Shown in pieces: positions 9,454-18,481 of a stretch of 64,000 nucleotides of DNA. The position numbers and the translations under genes were made by a program. Position 1 is the first letter of the stretch, and each line of letters opens with the position of its first letter. The notes under the pieces were generated by a model, which was given only the letters and a program-made list of their open reading frames with translations, was not told where the DNA came from and did no database searches. The DNA is taken from NCBI GenBank assembly GCA_009746045.1, contig RPFO01001989.1, forward strand, positions 1 through 64,000, in the 5' to 3' direction. This DNA is from Mesostigma viride. Its lineage: Eukaryota; Streptophyta; Mesostigmatophyceae; Mesostigmatales; Mesostigmataceae.

Positions 9454-9957
9454 ATGGCAAGGCGTCAGAAATCAGCACGGCGCCGTCCTTCAAGTAAAAG
9501 GGGAAAACCGAAGCGTAAGGTCGCACCCCAGTCGCAGGTGACCGCTTCATCGACCAACACCATTGTCATCCACAGCGCGCCGGTCCGAAGAGCGGTGAAC
9601 AAAGGGAAGGTCGCAGAGGCGCGAGGGTTCAAGGATGCCCTTCTCATGGCGTCAGTGATGGCGAACTCTAGACCGGTCGCGTACCCCCCATTGTCCGCGT
9701 ATGCCCAACCGGCCCCTGTCGCGCCGGCTCCCGAACCGGTTGTCGTCGATGAAGCAGTGGCGGCACCCCCGGAGCCTGCGGGTGTACCTGTCGGGAAACG
9801 AGTCCAGGTGGGAGGCGCGAGGTGGAAATGCCCACAACCCGGGTGTAAGAGCACGTTCGCAAACGAAAAAAACCTCCTGCTGCATCTCAGGAGGGTCCAC
9901 AACACGGTCGTGGGAATTCCAAAAGAAGGCGCTGAAAAAAATCTCACAGAAGAGTAA
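9454..9957 (+). CDS. C2H2 zinc-finger protein with arginine-rich N-terminus
   Basis: This 167-residue ORF has three parts. Residues 1-27 are protamine-like (MARRQKSARRRPSSKRGKPK), suited to binding DNA. A middle Ala/Pro/Val-rich linker covers about residues 70-110. A single C2H2 finger lies near residue 125: WKCPQPGC, twelve residues, then HLRRVH, i.e. C-x4-C-x12-H-x4-H. The tail is short and acidic. Its place between structural genes suggests a virion core protein that condenses DNA, or a late transcription factor; both are inference. It ends 2 bp before the ATG of the penton-like gene. Confidence 0.7.
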   Translation: MARRQKSARRRPSSKRGKPKRKVAPQSQVTASSTNTIVIHSAPVRRAVNKGKVAEARGFKDALLMASVMANSRPVAYPPLSAYAQPAPVAPAPEPVVVDEAVAAPPEPAGVPVGKRVQVGGARWKCPQPGCKSTFANEKNLLLHLRRVHNTVVGIPKEGAEKNLTEE

Positions 9958-9959
9958 AC

Positions 9960-11060
9960 ATGAGCAGCCCGCTGTTCACTGACGCCGAGATGCTCGAGAT
10001 CTCTCAATGGATGACCCTCCATCCAAATGTCCCACGAGAGTTCATTGAGGCAGCCATGCTCTACTGTAAGAAGAAGCCACTCACAGGGAAGACAAGGCGC
10101 GCCATGAAAAGGGCATCGGCGAAAATTGAGGAAGGCGTCGTCAAGGTTTTTGGGACAAACGAAATTACTTCTGAGCTATTGTCAGAAGAAGTGGCCGATG
10201 AAGGAGTTCATCCAGGAAACGCTGACACTCACTCTTCGCACGGAGAACCGAACTCGCGGGACGCTAGTGGATCCGGTATGGGACATCCCGGCGGGCTCCT
10301 TGACGATTATCACGACGTCGGGCTTACCCTCATGACCATCCCGTTTGAACAGACTCACATCAGCGAAGGAAACCGATACTTCACTGTCCGTTTGTCTGGC
10401 AGCGAGTCCCCTACGAAGGTGACCTTGCCGCTCGGCTCGTACACGACTATCGAAAACCGAAAAAACATAGAGGAAGCTTTGAAGGCGGTAGATCCTGGGT
10501 TCTCGGTCACGTACAACAGGGCGACTAGTCTTTTTACCGTGACAAATGCCACCGAGTTCTCTGTCGCGGTGGATGAGCCCACGGGCCGGGTGTTGGGGCT
10601 CATGGAAGGATCATATCCTTTCACAGGTGTCCTCGCTAGCAACCGGCCAGCAACGAATGGGAGACTGAGAATGGTGTATGTATACAGCGACATCGTTCGA
10701 GGAAACGTGATATCATCGTCGACAGGCACGGGATATGGAGGCCTTTTGGCCGTCTGTCCCAACATGTCGCAGTTCTTAGAACCCATTGTTTGGCAGGCAG
10801 CGACCCCTTTGTGGCAGCATCTCAAGGACTCTCCCAGCAACATCACGATCCGACTGCTCGACGAGGACGACGCTCCTATAACTGTCTACTCGGATTGGGC
10901 TCTTCAGCTCTCCTTCCGCATAAGCCCTCAGAAGGCGATGGGAATAGAGGCGAGGAAGATCGGGAGCGTTTTGAAGTATATGGCCCTTGACAGGACCGTC
11001 CAGCCACAAACCAGATTTATTTCTCAGCCATCTAGTACTATCGAGGACGATGAAAGTTAA
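9960..11060 (+). CDS. Penton-like minor capsid protein
   Basis: This intact 366-residue ORF sits directly upstream of a small amphipathic protein gene and the major capsid gene, where PLVs and virophages keep the penton (minor capsid) gene. Residues 1-60 are helical and basic (KKKPLTGKTRRAMKRASAK). From about residue 115 the chain is beta-rich, with FTVRLSGSESPTKVTLPLG and YTTIENRKNIEEAL. The last motif resembles the ENRKNI segment seen in structural proteins that load peptides into a jelly-roll. WALQLSFRI near residue 320 is a probable final strand. Assignment rests on gene order, length and fold-like pattern, not on a sequence match. Confidence 0.6.
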   Translation: MSSPLFTDAEMLEISQWMTLHPNVPREFIEAAMLYCKKKPLTGKTRRAMKRASAKIEEGVVKVFGTNEITSELLSEEVADEGVHPGNADTHSSHGEPNSRDASGSGMGHPGGLLDDYHDVGLTLMTIPFEQTHISEGNRYFTVRLSGSESPTKVTLPLGSYTTIENRKNIEEALKAVDPGFSVTYNRATSLFTVTNATEFSVAVDEPTGRVLGLMEGSYPFTGVLASNRPATNGRLRMVYVYSDIVRGNVISSSTGTGYGGLLAVCPNMSQFLEPIVWQAATPLWQHLKDSPSNITIRLLDEDDAPITVYSDWALQLSFRISPQKAMGIEARKIGSVLKYMALDRTVQPQTRFISQPSSTIEDDES

Positions 11061-11406
11061 TTTTGGAGCAATCGGAAACGTGGCTAGACGCGTGGGAGAG
11101 TTTGCCGGCAACGCTATCAAGAGGGTCGGCGACGGGGCGGCCATCGTGTCAGCTGTCAAGAAAGCCGGGCACGTCGCTGGCGAAGTCATCTCAAAAATTG
11201 GCGACGGGGCGCGGGCTGCCAAACAGGCGGCGGGCATTGTCGATTCCGCGCTCGGACACATCCCATCCAACATGATCGCGAAGAGTACGCTGCTCGGGAA
11301 AGCGTACTCGGTCGCAAACACTGGTCTGAGCGCCTTGTCCAACCTCGAAAGACGGGTTGATGGAGCGAAGGTAAAAAATCCCATACTCGGCCAGCTTCTT
11401 CAGTAA
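11050..11406 (+). CDS. Small amphipathic virion protein
   Basis: This 118-residue product starts at an ATG at 11050 that overlaps the last codons of the penton-like gene (ATG four codons before its TAA in another frame). The frame is open further upstream, but this ATG gives a compact overlap typical of the element. The chain is Gly/Ala/Lys-rich with repeated amphipathic helices (VARRVGEFAGNAIKRVGDG, VISKIGDGARAAKQAAG). It has no charged catalytic cluster and no signal peptide. The pattern recalls membrane-active or cement proteins of adeno-like and polinton-like capsids. That role is inferred. Confidence 0.6.
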   Translation: MKVNFGAIGNVARRVGEFAGNAIKRVGDGAAIVSAVKKAGHVAGEVISKIGDGARAAKQAAGIVDSALGHIPSNMIAKSTLLGKAYSVANTGLSALSNLERRVDGAKVKNPILGQLLQ

Positions 11407-11412
11407 AAATAT
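11404..11412 (+). promoter_or_regulatory. A-rich motif before the major capsid gene
   Basis: TAAAAATAT begins with the TAA stop of the preceding gene and ends 9 bases before the capsid ATG at 11422. It matches the motifs at 9427 and 12727 in composition and position. Confidence 0.4.
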
Positions 11413-11421
11413 CTCATTCGA

Positions 11422-12729
11422 ATGTATACACAATCTATGGCTTCGGACAATTCCTGGTACTCGCGCGCTATCCCCAAGTCCATGCAATACCTCGTGAAGG
11501 CGCTGGGTCAGCACACGACTCAACGAGTCCATCTCAGCACCCTCTCAGCAAGCGACGGCATCAAACAAGGGTCTGTGGTCGCGGTCCGCCTCCCCACGTC
11601 CGGGTTCGTGGACTTGCACTCCTTCGCAATGTTTTTCACGGGGACCCCCACGACCACGGCGGGGTTCGCAAAGTTCCCCGCGTACACGTCCTCCATCATC
11701 AGGCGCCTCGAGGTACTGGCAGGAGGTCAGACCGTCGACAGCATCAACGACTACTCCCAGCTGTTCCATACGCTGCTCTCGGTGCACGGCGGTGTCGAGT
11801 ACAATCTCGCGCAGGCTCCCGCTGGTTGGTCGAAGAATAACAACATCGTCACCGCTGACGTGGCTGGCACTCTCACAAACAACGTGAAGGCAAACACCGC
11901 AGTGGACGGCGTCATTGACCACTTTTTGGGATTCCTGAGCGGCGAGCCTCGGATCGTGGATCTGAGTCTCTTCCCCCCCATCGAGATCCGAATCACACTC
12001 ATGGACGGAGGGGTGATGCTCCTAGCGTCGCAGGCAGCTGCTGCTGGCGATGGCATCGTGGCCGTTCCAGCAGCGACAGGTGTTGGTTTCGAACTGAGCA
12101 ACATCCACTTTAGCATCGACACGTACAGGTTCCAAGAAGATATCGTGGGCCAGATTTTCTCGTCCAGGCTTGCCGAGGGTGGAACTCTCTCCTTCAAGTG
12201 GCGGACGTGGCAGTCTACCAAACAGTCGCTCGGGACTCGCACTCCCTATGCCATCAAGGCGTCGCTGTCTTCCGCGTCCGCCAGCAAACTCCTGGCGATT
12301 CAGGTTGCTGCCGGCGCGGACGTGACCAACGCATCTGGCAATACGATGTTCAATCACATCGCGGATGGTATGACTTCCTACCAATACGACATCAACGGAT
12401 CCAACCTGGCGCCTGGATACCGTACGAACGCAACGGAGGCGTGGATCAATCTGTTGTCTGCGTTCGGTGACCAAGGGAATGTTTTGTCCTGTGTCCGTGA
12501 GGGCATGACTCCTACCACGTGGCTAAACAACAACTTCACGATGGCGTGTCACCTTAATATGCCATGTGCCGGTCCAGAGTACATGAGCGGCCTTGACCTT
12601 CGTGGCACGGCATCGGTGGTCACGCTGCGAGTCGAGAAGGGAGCAACGGACTGTATTTCCTACCTCTTCACGGAATGCGAATCGAAGATGGACATTGCTG
12701 CAGGCAGGCAGGCAGCCGTGTACCTCTAA
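11422..12729 (+). CDS. Major capsid protein, PLV type
   Basis: This 435-residue ORF is intact; a second Met at codon 6 (MASDNSWYSR) may be the real start. The size fits the double jelly-roll major capsid proteins of polinton-like viruses. N-terminal features are typical: a short helix, then GSVVAVRLPTSGFVDLHS, followed by a strand with a Thr/Ala-rich loop and a conserved-looking SSIIRRLEVLAGGQTVD. A central LSLFPPIEIRITLMDGGVM fits the junction between two jelly rolls. No signal peptide or membrane segment is seen. It lies 15 bp after the small amphipathic protein gene. The call rests on length, context and these patterns; structure prediction would confirm it. Confidence 0.78.
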   Translation: MYTQSMASDNSWYSRAIPKSMQYLVKALGQHTTQRVHLSTLSASDGIKQGSVVAVRLPTSGFVDLHSFAMFFTGTPTTTAGFAKFPAYTSSIIRRLEVLAGGQTVDSINDYSQLFHTLLSVHGGVEYNLAQAPAGWSKNNNIVTADVAGTLTNNVKANTAVDGVIDHFLGFLSGEPRIVDLSLFPPIEIRITLMDGGVMLLASQAAAAGDGIVAVPAATGVGFELSNIHFSIDTYRFQEDIVGQIFSSRLAEGGTLSFKWRTWQSTKQSLGTRTPYAIKASLSSASASKLLAIQVAAGADVTNASGNTMFNHIADGMTSYQYDINGSNLAPGYRTNATEAWINLLSAFGDQGNVLSCVREGMTPTTWLNNNFTMACHLNMPCAGPEYMSGLDLRGTASVVTLRVEKGATDCISYLFTECESKMDIAAGRQAAVYL

Positions 12730-12736
12730 AAAATAT
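12727..12736 (+). promoter_or_regulatory. A-rich motif after the major capsid gene
   Basis: TAAAAAATAT starts with the stop codon of the capsid gene and precedes the ATG of a 56-codon ORF by 21 bases. Another copy (TAAAAAATAATG) lies at 12919-12930, 24 bases before the fibre ATG. Confidence 0.4.
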
Positions 12737-12757
12737 ATACGTGTGTAATGACAAACG

Positions 12758-12928
12758 ATGGACTACTTTCGAGACCCTAGCATCACAGCTAATCCGTTTA
12801 ACAGGTTGAAGTTGATTTTTGACATTCCTGAAATGGCAGATTCTGGTCTGTCCATGACAATGCCAGCTAGACGAGCATTGCCCCTTCTCCCCACCTTCAA
12901 GTATCCGCTACCAAACTCTAAAAAATAA
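12758..12928 (+). CDS. Small 56-residue ORF between capsid and fibre genes
   Basis: An ATG at 12758 opens 56 codons, ending at TAA 12926-12928. The product begins MDYFRDPSITANPFNRLK and ends in a basic PNSKK tail. It is not hydrophobic and has no known motif. It has the same arrangement as its neighbours, an A-rich motif about 20 bases upstream and another at its stop, which supports expression. Small ORFs beside PLV capsid genes are common, but I cannot assign a function. Confidence 0.5.
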   Translation: MDYFRDPSITANPFNRLKLIFDIPEMADSGLSMTMPARRALPLLPTFKYPLPNSKK

Positions 12929-12954
12929 TGTGACGATGATATTATATTAGCTCC

Positions 12955-14644
12955 ATGTCGTTTGATTATGGTATTTGTCCTGCTTTGATTCGCAAGAAGC
13001 GCAAACCGGCAAGGACAGCGCCGTCAATCACGTTAACAACTACACACGGACTGTATCCTAGCGCGGTACCGATTACAATGACAGCAGCATTCAGCGAAAC
13101 AGTCACCGGGTTCACCTTGGGTGATATCGTTGTCATAAATGGTACTGCATCTGGTTTAACGGGTAGCGGCGCCTCTTACACATTCTCTGTGACTCCAGCT
13201 GTAGCTTATTCACTGACAACAGTCACTGTTGGAGGGAACGCAGCAAGCAGCGTGCTAGGAACCGGCAACACCGCAGCAACTCCGTTAGTCTTCACGTATT
13301 CGCCACCTCCAACGGTAACCCTCGCGACGACCGCGGGCTTGACGCCATCCTCATCACCCGTGGACGTGACAGCCACGTTCAGCAGGTCGGTGACGGGGTT
13401 CGCGTTGGGCGATATCACCGTGACCAACGGGACCGCCGCCAACCTGACCGGAAGTGGGGCGTCGTACGCCTTCCAAGTGACGCCAACCATCGCCAATTCT
13501 ACCACAAACGTTAGCGTGGGCGCGGGCACTGTTGTGGACGCATCGACAGGGAACGCCAACGCGGCTCTAACACACTGTCGTTCACGTACTCGGCAAATCC
13601 GTCGGTGACTCTTGCGTCCGGAACTCCGACGGGTGCTGTTTATCCGATCACGGCCACTTTTAGCACATCGGTCACTGGGTTCACGTTGGGCGACATCGCC
13701 GTGACCAACGGAACCGTGTCCAACTTGCTGGGAAGCGGTGCCACGTACACATTCGATGTGACCACTACCATGTCGGACTTCACGACGACGGTAAGCGTGG
13801 GCGCGGGCGCCGTGACGGGCGCAACGTCAGGGCTTGGAAATGCATCATCCAACACGCTGTCATTCACGTACTATTACAACCCGGCAACAGACCCAGCGTT
13901 GTTTGCGTGGTACGACCCGTCAGACAGCGCCACGGTGTTCAGCGACACGACGGGGACTGCCGTCCATAGCGCAGCGAACGGGAATGTGATGCGGATGAAC
14001 GACAAGGGGCCGAACGGGTACCACATGACTCAGGACACTTCCGCCAAATGTCCGACGTTGGCAACGACGGAACTGAACTCGAAACAATCCCTTCGCTTTA
14101 TCAACTCGCGCGCGGGCTACTTAACGTCCGCAAGCACCTTTTGGGGGGCGATCGGGACCAACACGAGCATCCTCCTAGTCGCCAAACAGCTAACGACTGC
14201 GACGTATCCAGTAGTAGGGGGTATACGGGTGTCAGAGGGTATATGCTTGGGTCGTCAAATAACAATAGTTATGTAGTAGTGTACCATCCAGATGTACAGG
14301 CCGTTGCCATCTTCCCTCCCAATAATGTATACGAACTCGTGTGCACCAGGGCGGAATTCTTCGACAACGTACCACACGTCATGGCGATTTCATGCAACAG
14401 CAGCACAAATGAGTTTGTCACCCGCTTCGATGGAAGAGCTGGTTATAATAGAATTGGATCGGACCCTACGACTGGTTCAGGAAATCTCTCTATCGGAGGA
14501 GAATCGAGCAACGCAAGTCGTGCCTTCGATGGGTGGATTGGCGAGATCCTAATCTACAACACCGCCAAAACGTCAGCGGAGCTTGAACGGATCCGCGGGT
14601 ACCTCGTGGCCAAGTGGGGCACTCCCGCCGCCATCCCAGCGTAG
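12955..14644 (+). pseudogene. Fibre/adhesin with Ig-like repeats and a concanavalin-like end, two frameshifts
   Basis: Three overlapping frames make one protein of about 560 residues. After a basic start (LIRKKRKPART) come three repeats of about 95 residues, each with a core like VTGFTLGDI followed by VTNGTASNLTGSGASYTF; these resemble bacterial Ig-like adhesin domains. The C-terminal part (FAWYDPSDSATVF to DGWIGEILIYNTAKTSAEL) looks like a LamG/concanavalin-type lectin domain. Such a layout suits a receptor-binding fibre on a capsid vertex. Frame changes fall near 13563, at the end of repeat two, and near 14222, next to a run of five G. They could be decay, sequencing indels or, less likely, a device for making variants. 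Confidence 0.65.
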
Positions 14645-14677
14645 AAACTATTATCTCTTCCAATTTGTAATAAAGCA

Positions 14678-15187
14678 ATGGAATACCCCACCTATTATCA
14701 AATAGTGCTTGATTCCAATGCCTCTGAAAACGTGATTGACTCCACCACCGGGTTACGTCAATTTAGAATCAAACCAGACCCGAGGGCGCCCATCATTGAC
14801 AGTACATGGCGTGGTGGTGTGCATTATGCCTACGTTGACGCAGTACCTTTTGATGAGGACCATGCTATTGTCGGGCTTGTTTCCCCGAGTTTCTCCGGTG
14901 GTGAGCATAACCAACAGGATTGCATTGTTTTATGCACAGAGACTGTCAATGCTGGATCAGACGGGGACATCTTTTCTTACGCCATGATCAACGAACACGC
15001 GTTTTTTAACTTAAAGAACCCACACCTGTTCAGAAACGGAAGACATATTACGGTAGGAGCGTCGTACATTGACAGACTTGACGGAAACGAGACTCAATTC
15101 CCCCCGTTGCAGACGAATGGTTTTTTGTGCATCCTACGTTTTGAAAAGATTCGCGGGTTCAATAAGTGCAATTGTCATGGCAAGTAA
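14678..15187 (+). CDS. Conserved-looking virion-block protein of unknown function
   Basis: This intact 169-residue ORF starts 33 bp after the fibre gene. It is a mixed alpha/beta chain with several aromatic strands (YPTYYQIVLDSNASENVI, FLCILRFEKIRGFNKCNCHG) and a Cys-rich end. There is no signal peptide, transmembrane segment or catalytic motif. The opening 'YQIVLDS' followed by a Gly-Leu-Arg-Gln-Phe stretch recalls structural proteins of adintovirus/PLV type, but I cannot name a family. It overlaps the next small ORF by 11 bases. Confidence 0.6.
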   Translation: MEYPTYYQIVLDSNASENVIDSTTGLRQFRIKPDPRAPIIDSTWRGGVHYAYVDAVPFDEDHAIVGLVSPSFSGGEHNQQDCIVLCTETVNAGSDGDIFSYAMINEHAFFNLKNPHLFRNGRHITVGASYIDRLDGNETQFPPLQTNGFLCILRFEKIRGFNKCNCHGK

Positions 15188-15380
15188 TTTCTACGAATTA
15201 TATATGGGTGGTTGCTTCGGAAAATTCACTCTCGTGGACACTCTAGAATCTTCGTTCAGGCGCTTGACGAGTGACCCAGTTGATTACTCGCACGCTTACG
15301 AGTCTTTTTACCTAAATTCACGCCCCAGAACTCGCCACGTGGTAGAGGCCACCTTAGACTTGCATCGCTCCGAAATTTAG
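15177..15380 (+). CDS. Small ORF overlapping the previous gene, unknown function
   Basis: A 67-residue frame starts at ATG 15177, inside the last codons of the preceding gene. The product (MASNFYELYMGGCFGKFTLV at its start) is soluble and slightly basic. The start-stop overlap resembles the 11050 junction in this element, which is the main support. Nothing in it is recognised. Confidence 0.42.
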   Translation: MASNFYELYMGGCFGKFTLVDTLESSFRRLTSDPVDYSHAYESFYLNSRPRTRHVVEATLDLHRSEI

Positions 15381-15431
15381 CCAAGTTCGACACTTGTACA
15401 AGTCCAGCCACCTTCGCGTCCTGTCCAGGCC

Positions 15432-16062
15432 GTGCCAGCAGACGTAACGGACCTTGGCACATTGTGCACAAATAGGCAAAATCACGTGCAAGTCACGCAT
15501 CTCACGTTGCCAAGCTCTCTGCCGGTAGCCATGGCTTCCCGAAACGCAGGGCCTTGCGAGAAAGCGCTGGCCACGCTTGGAAAATACCTCGATAGTCTCG
15601 AGGACGGCCAGACAAAGATATCGGACCAACTCTCCACCTGACGCACAAGGTCTCCCTTTTTCCGGAAACGGTGCTGTTGGAGGCACCGGACCTACCTGCG
15701 AGGTCTTCAAGATTCACGACGCCGGATATGACGATGTCGACCGCAAGACGCCAAAATTTGCGTCGAGTGGGTCTACGAGAGGAACGCGGCAAGGCCGAGG
15801 AAGGTCGAGGACCGATGTGAGTGGATTCGCCTCGACCAAGCCGACGGATGCGTTAAGATGGTCGACGAATTCGTCGATGGCTTCTCAAGTCCAAGCGCCA
15901 GCCAGGCATTGCCCCCGTTACCCTCTACAAGGCATGGGAGGAGGCAAAGAAGGGTTTCGAGGACGCAAAGACCGCCACTTCCATGGCAGGAAGAGGAGCC
16001 GCGAGGAAGCGTCAAGCTCCCACGGCCATGTCTACAAGAGGAAGACCGGCTCGAACGTTGTG
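15432..16062 (+). pseudogene. Degraded last gene of the PLV, basic C-terminus
   Basis: Three or more frames carry protein-like sequence in order. KALATLGKYLDSLEDGQTKI leads into a segment with HKVSLFPETVLLEAPDLPAR. Then come EDRCEWIRLDQADGCVKMV and VTLYKAWEEAKKGFEDAKTA, ending in an Ala/Arg-rich tail at about 16062. The chain is amphipathic and helix-rich, then basic. The frame changes near 15640, 15805 and 15890 indicate a broken gene. I cannot identify the family; gene position suggests a late protein. Confidence 0.4.
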
Positions 16063-16367
16063 AAGAGCCAGACTGGAAACTCCAAGGACAAGGAGTAGAG
16101 TGTCGTCTTGTTGACGACGGCAACGAGCTTGCCATTTCGCTCTTGTTGAGCTGATAACGAATGTGAACGTGATATAAATTTTAATGAATTCGTTTATGCA
16201 GTATACAACGCGTCAATGCATGCTGAAAACAATTTTCATTCGTCTCGAAATGCAGTTCTAACTACGGGTTTTTAATCCAGAGTAAACCTCTCATGCATCG
16301 ACGCAGGTCGTATGGGATTCTTGCATAGGTCGCCTGAGTTTCCAGAGTAATACACCCTAACACTCTG
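16063..16367. other. Non-coding right end of the PLV
   Basis: About 300 bases between the last degraded gene and the right inverted repeat. They are AT-rich around 16170-16200 and contain no ORF I can support. Confidence 0.5.
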
Positions 16368-16398
16368 CTCACCCCGCCGCGCGGCCCTCGCCGGGTCC
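16368..16398. repeat. Right terminal inverted repeat of the polinton-like element
   Basis: This is the reverse complement of bases 1-32, with one base missing. It fixes the right end of the viral element at about 16398 and its length at about 16.4 kb or slightly more. The bases outside it (GCCAACTCCCACGCAC) cannot be compared with the left flank, which is outside the window. Confidence 0.8.
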
Positions 16399-17261
16399 GC
16401 CAACTCCCACGCACTGCTCGACCCTCCAGCACCTTACTAAATTTACTAAGCTAACTACGGGTTTTGGGTTTTCTTTGCGGGAAATTATGCAAGCCTGTGC
16501 ATGCACTCTCACTCACGTCGAATAAAACATTATTTCCAACTGAAAATATCAATTTAGTAGTAAATATAGTTTCCCACGAGAAAACACAGCAAGCCCTCAC
16601 AACCCAGGCCCACCACCACCTGGCAGTCCCGCCACTGCTTGGCAGTCCGCGCCCCTCCGCTGCACCCCCGCTGGCCGGCCCCCATGGCCTTTCCCGTGGG
16701 AGATGGAATTATTGGTCATTTTGCCGTGGGAAACTACGTTTTCATAACCATTTGTCGTGGGAGACTATATTTACTAAGTTTTTTTGGGGTTCTTTTTTTG
16801 GGAAATTCAGGTGTGTTTTTGGTGGTGCACACCTGAATTAATTTCCTAGGAATAAAACCCAAAACCCATAGTAAACGTAGTAAACATAGTTTCCCACGGG
16901 AAATGACTTAGTCCCATATCCCACACGCCTCACCCTCTTATGGCATGGTGGGACTGGATGTCACAACCTCGACCTCATGGCAGGTGGCTTGAATTTCCTA
17001 GAAAAAAAACCCAAAACCCATAGTAAACTTAGTAAATTTAGTCACCCTGGGATGCCAGCATAAGAGTCTACCACCATGGTCACTATAAGGTCACTATAGC
17101 TACCCTGTACCACACAGCACCTGTAGCACCTTGACCTCATGGCAGCTGGCTTGAATTTCCTAGAAAAAAAACCAAAAAACCATAGTAAACTTAGTAAATT
17201 TAGTCACAGTGGGAGGGTGATAGCCAGGGTGGGGGGATGCCGTGGGTGTCTGGAGACGGTG
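16399..17261. repeat. Intergenic DNA with scattered short repeats
   Basis: Two short phrases recur. One resembles TTTCCCACGGGAAA, an imperfect palindrome, near 16570, 16700-16760 and 16890. The other, CATAGTAAACTTAGTAAATTTAG or a close form, recurs near 16870, 17020 and 17185. They are not in tandem. No gene is supported; the frames here are short and unrecognised. Confidence 0.45.
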
Positions 17262-17316
17262 TTAGGGTTTAGGGTTTAGGGTTTAGGGTTTAGGGTTTAG
17301 GGTTTAGGGTTTAGGG
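17262..17316 (+). repeat. Interstitial telomere-like tract (TTTAGGG)8
   Basis: Eight uninterrupted units of the plant/green-algal telomere heptamer, the first lacking one T. It lies 0.86 kb from the end of the viral element and just before a cluster of retroelements, so it is internal in this assembly. Confidence 0.9.
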
Positions 17317-17444
17317 TGATACCCCACCCCAGGCCGCGGTCACTATAGGGTCACTATAGGGGTGGCAGATGCCAGCATAAGGCTGGTGCCCTTCTGTGAG
17401 CCGCGATGACGGAATGATGACGGAATGATGATCCGGAAGCTACT

Positions 17445-17535
17445 TAATTAATTAATTAATTCAGAACATAGCTCCGTTGGGAGGGTTATGTAACACATAG
17501 CCCTGAGAGGGGGCATATGGTTTGTAATACATTCT
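17445..17535 (-). mobile_element. 3' end of an ORF1-only retroelement, minus orientation
   Basis: A (TTAA)n tract is followed by the CAAC-loop hairpin in reverse orientation (17472-17483) and by sequence that matches the 3' end of the 51-52.9 kb element, including GGCATATGG. It continues after the LINE insertion at 18482, so the LINE split it. Confidence 0.65.
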
Positions 17536-18471
17536 CGAGGCCCGTGCAGTGGGGCTTGAGGTCAGCAAGAAGACAGAGGCCCTGGCGGTTGGGCTCACCA
17601 ACTCAGCGCCGCCCCTCTATCTCCTAGACGGCTCTCAAGTCCTGTATCGGGACCGCGTTAAGCTGCTGGGCAGCCTGCTCCCCAGCTGCGAGGTTGATGT
17701 GGACCATCGCCTGGCACGCTTAACGTCAGTACCGGGCCCTGTGGCGCAAGCCCCTGGGCAAGATCGAGAAACAGGACCTGTTCAAGGTCCTCGTCCTTCC
17801 TGTTCTCACGTATGGCGCCGAGACGTGGACCCTCACCGCCGACCTGGCCCGCAAGCTGGACGGCGCGGTCACCAGCATGCTGCGTTCCATTTTCAGAGTA
17901 GGATATGCTGCTCATGTCCGCAATGAGGACCTGTACCAGGGCATGCCCTATATCACCAGCACCATTAAGCAACGCCGCCTGCAGCTTGTAGGGCACCTCG
18001 CTCGCACCAACCAGGTAGACACCTCACGTGGCCCCCCCGCAGGACTGCGACCAGCCCAGCCTGGCCGGCACCTCCTGACGTGGGCTGGGCCTAGTGATGT
18101 TAGACGCCGCAAGGCCCGCACCTTCAAGGAACAGCTAGTAGAGGACATGGGGGGCCTCGGCCTCTCCGTGATTTGGAAGAAGATGATGTACAAGGCCAAG
18201 TGGGCCCAGGTCATAGAGGACAATGAGCCCCCCCCAGTGGGGAAGCGCCCGCGTGTGCAATCCCGCGGGAGGCACGCCAGATAGCTCCCCCTCGGGCAGC
18301 GTGCGGCTGCCTAGATAGATGTTGTAGTTAGAATGCTGTTAGATAGATGTAGTATGTAGCCAATGTAGATAGATTAGACCGGTAGGAATGTTTGCACCCA
18401 TCCATCCATCCATCGGGGTTAATGCTCCGTGACTCCCCAACGGGAGCACGAGTCTAATTAATTAATTAATT
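17536..18471 (+). mobile_element. 5'-truncated LINE copy with 10-bp target duplication
   Basis: This is the C-terminal part of a non-LTR retrotransposon reverse transcriptase gene plus 3' UTR. Frames contain VLTYGAETWTLTADLARKLD and MLRSIFRVGYAAHVRNEDLY, the standard region downstream of the RT palm in LINE pol proteins, ending at 18284 after EDMGGLGLSVIW. A 3' UTR with (CATC)n, a CAAC-loop hairpin (18433-18446) and a (TTAA)n tail follow. AATACATTCT occurs on both sides (17526-17535 and 18472-18481), the duplication expected of target-primed insertion. There is one frameshift near 17860. Confidence 0.82.
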
Positions 18472-18481
18472 AATACATTCT

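Noticed and set aside
9465..10022. 185-codon minus-strand frame opposite the zinc-finger gene
   Set aside because: Shadow of the plus-strand gene; the C2H2 motif fixes the coding strand.
15354..15792. Minus-strand frames with a Cys-rich segment near 15400
   Set aside because: Considered as a zinc-finger protein, but Cys spacing fits no known finger and the plus-strand pieces are more protein-like and follow the direction of the block.
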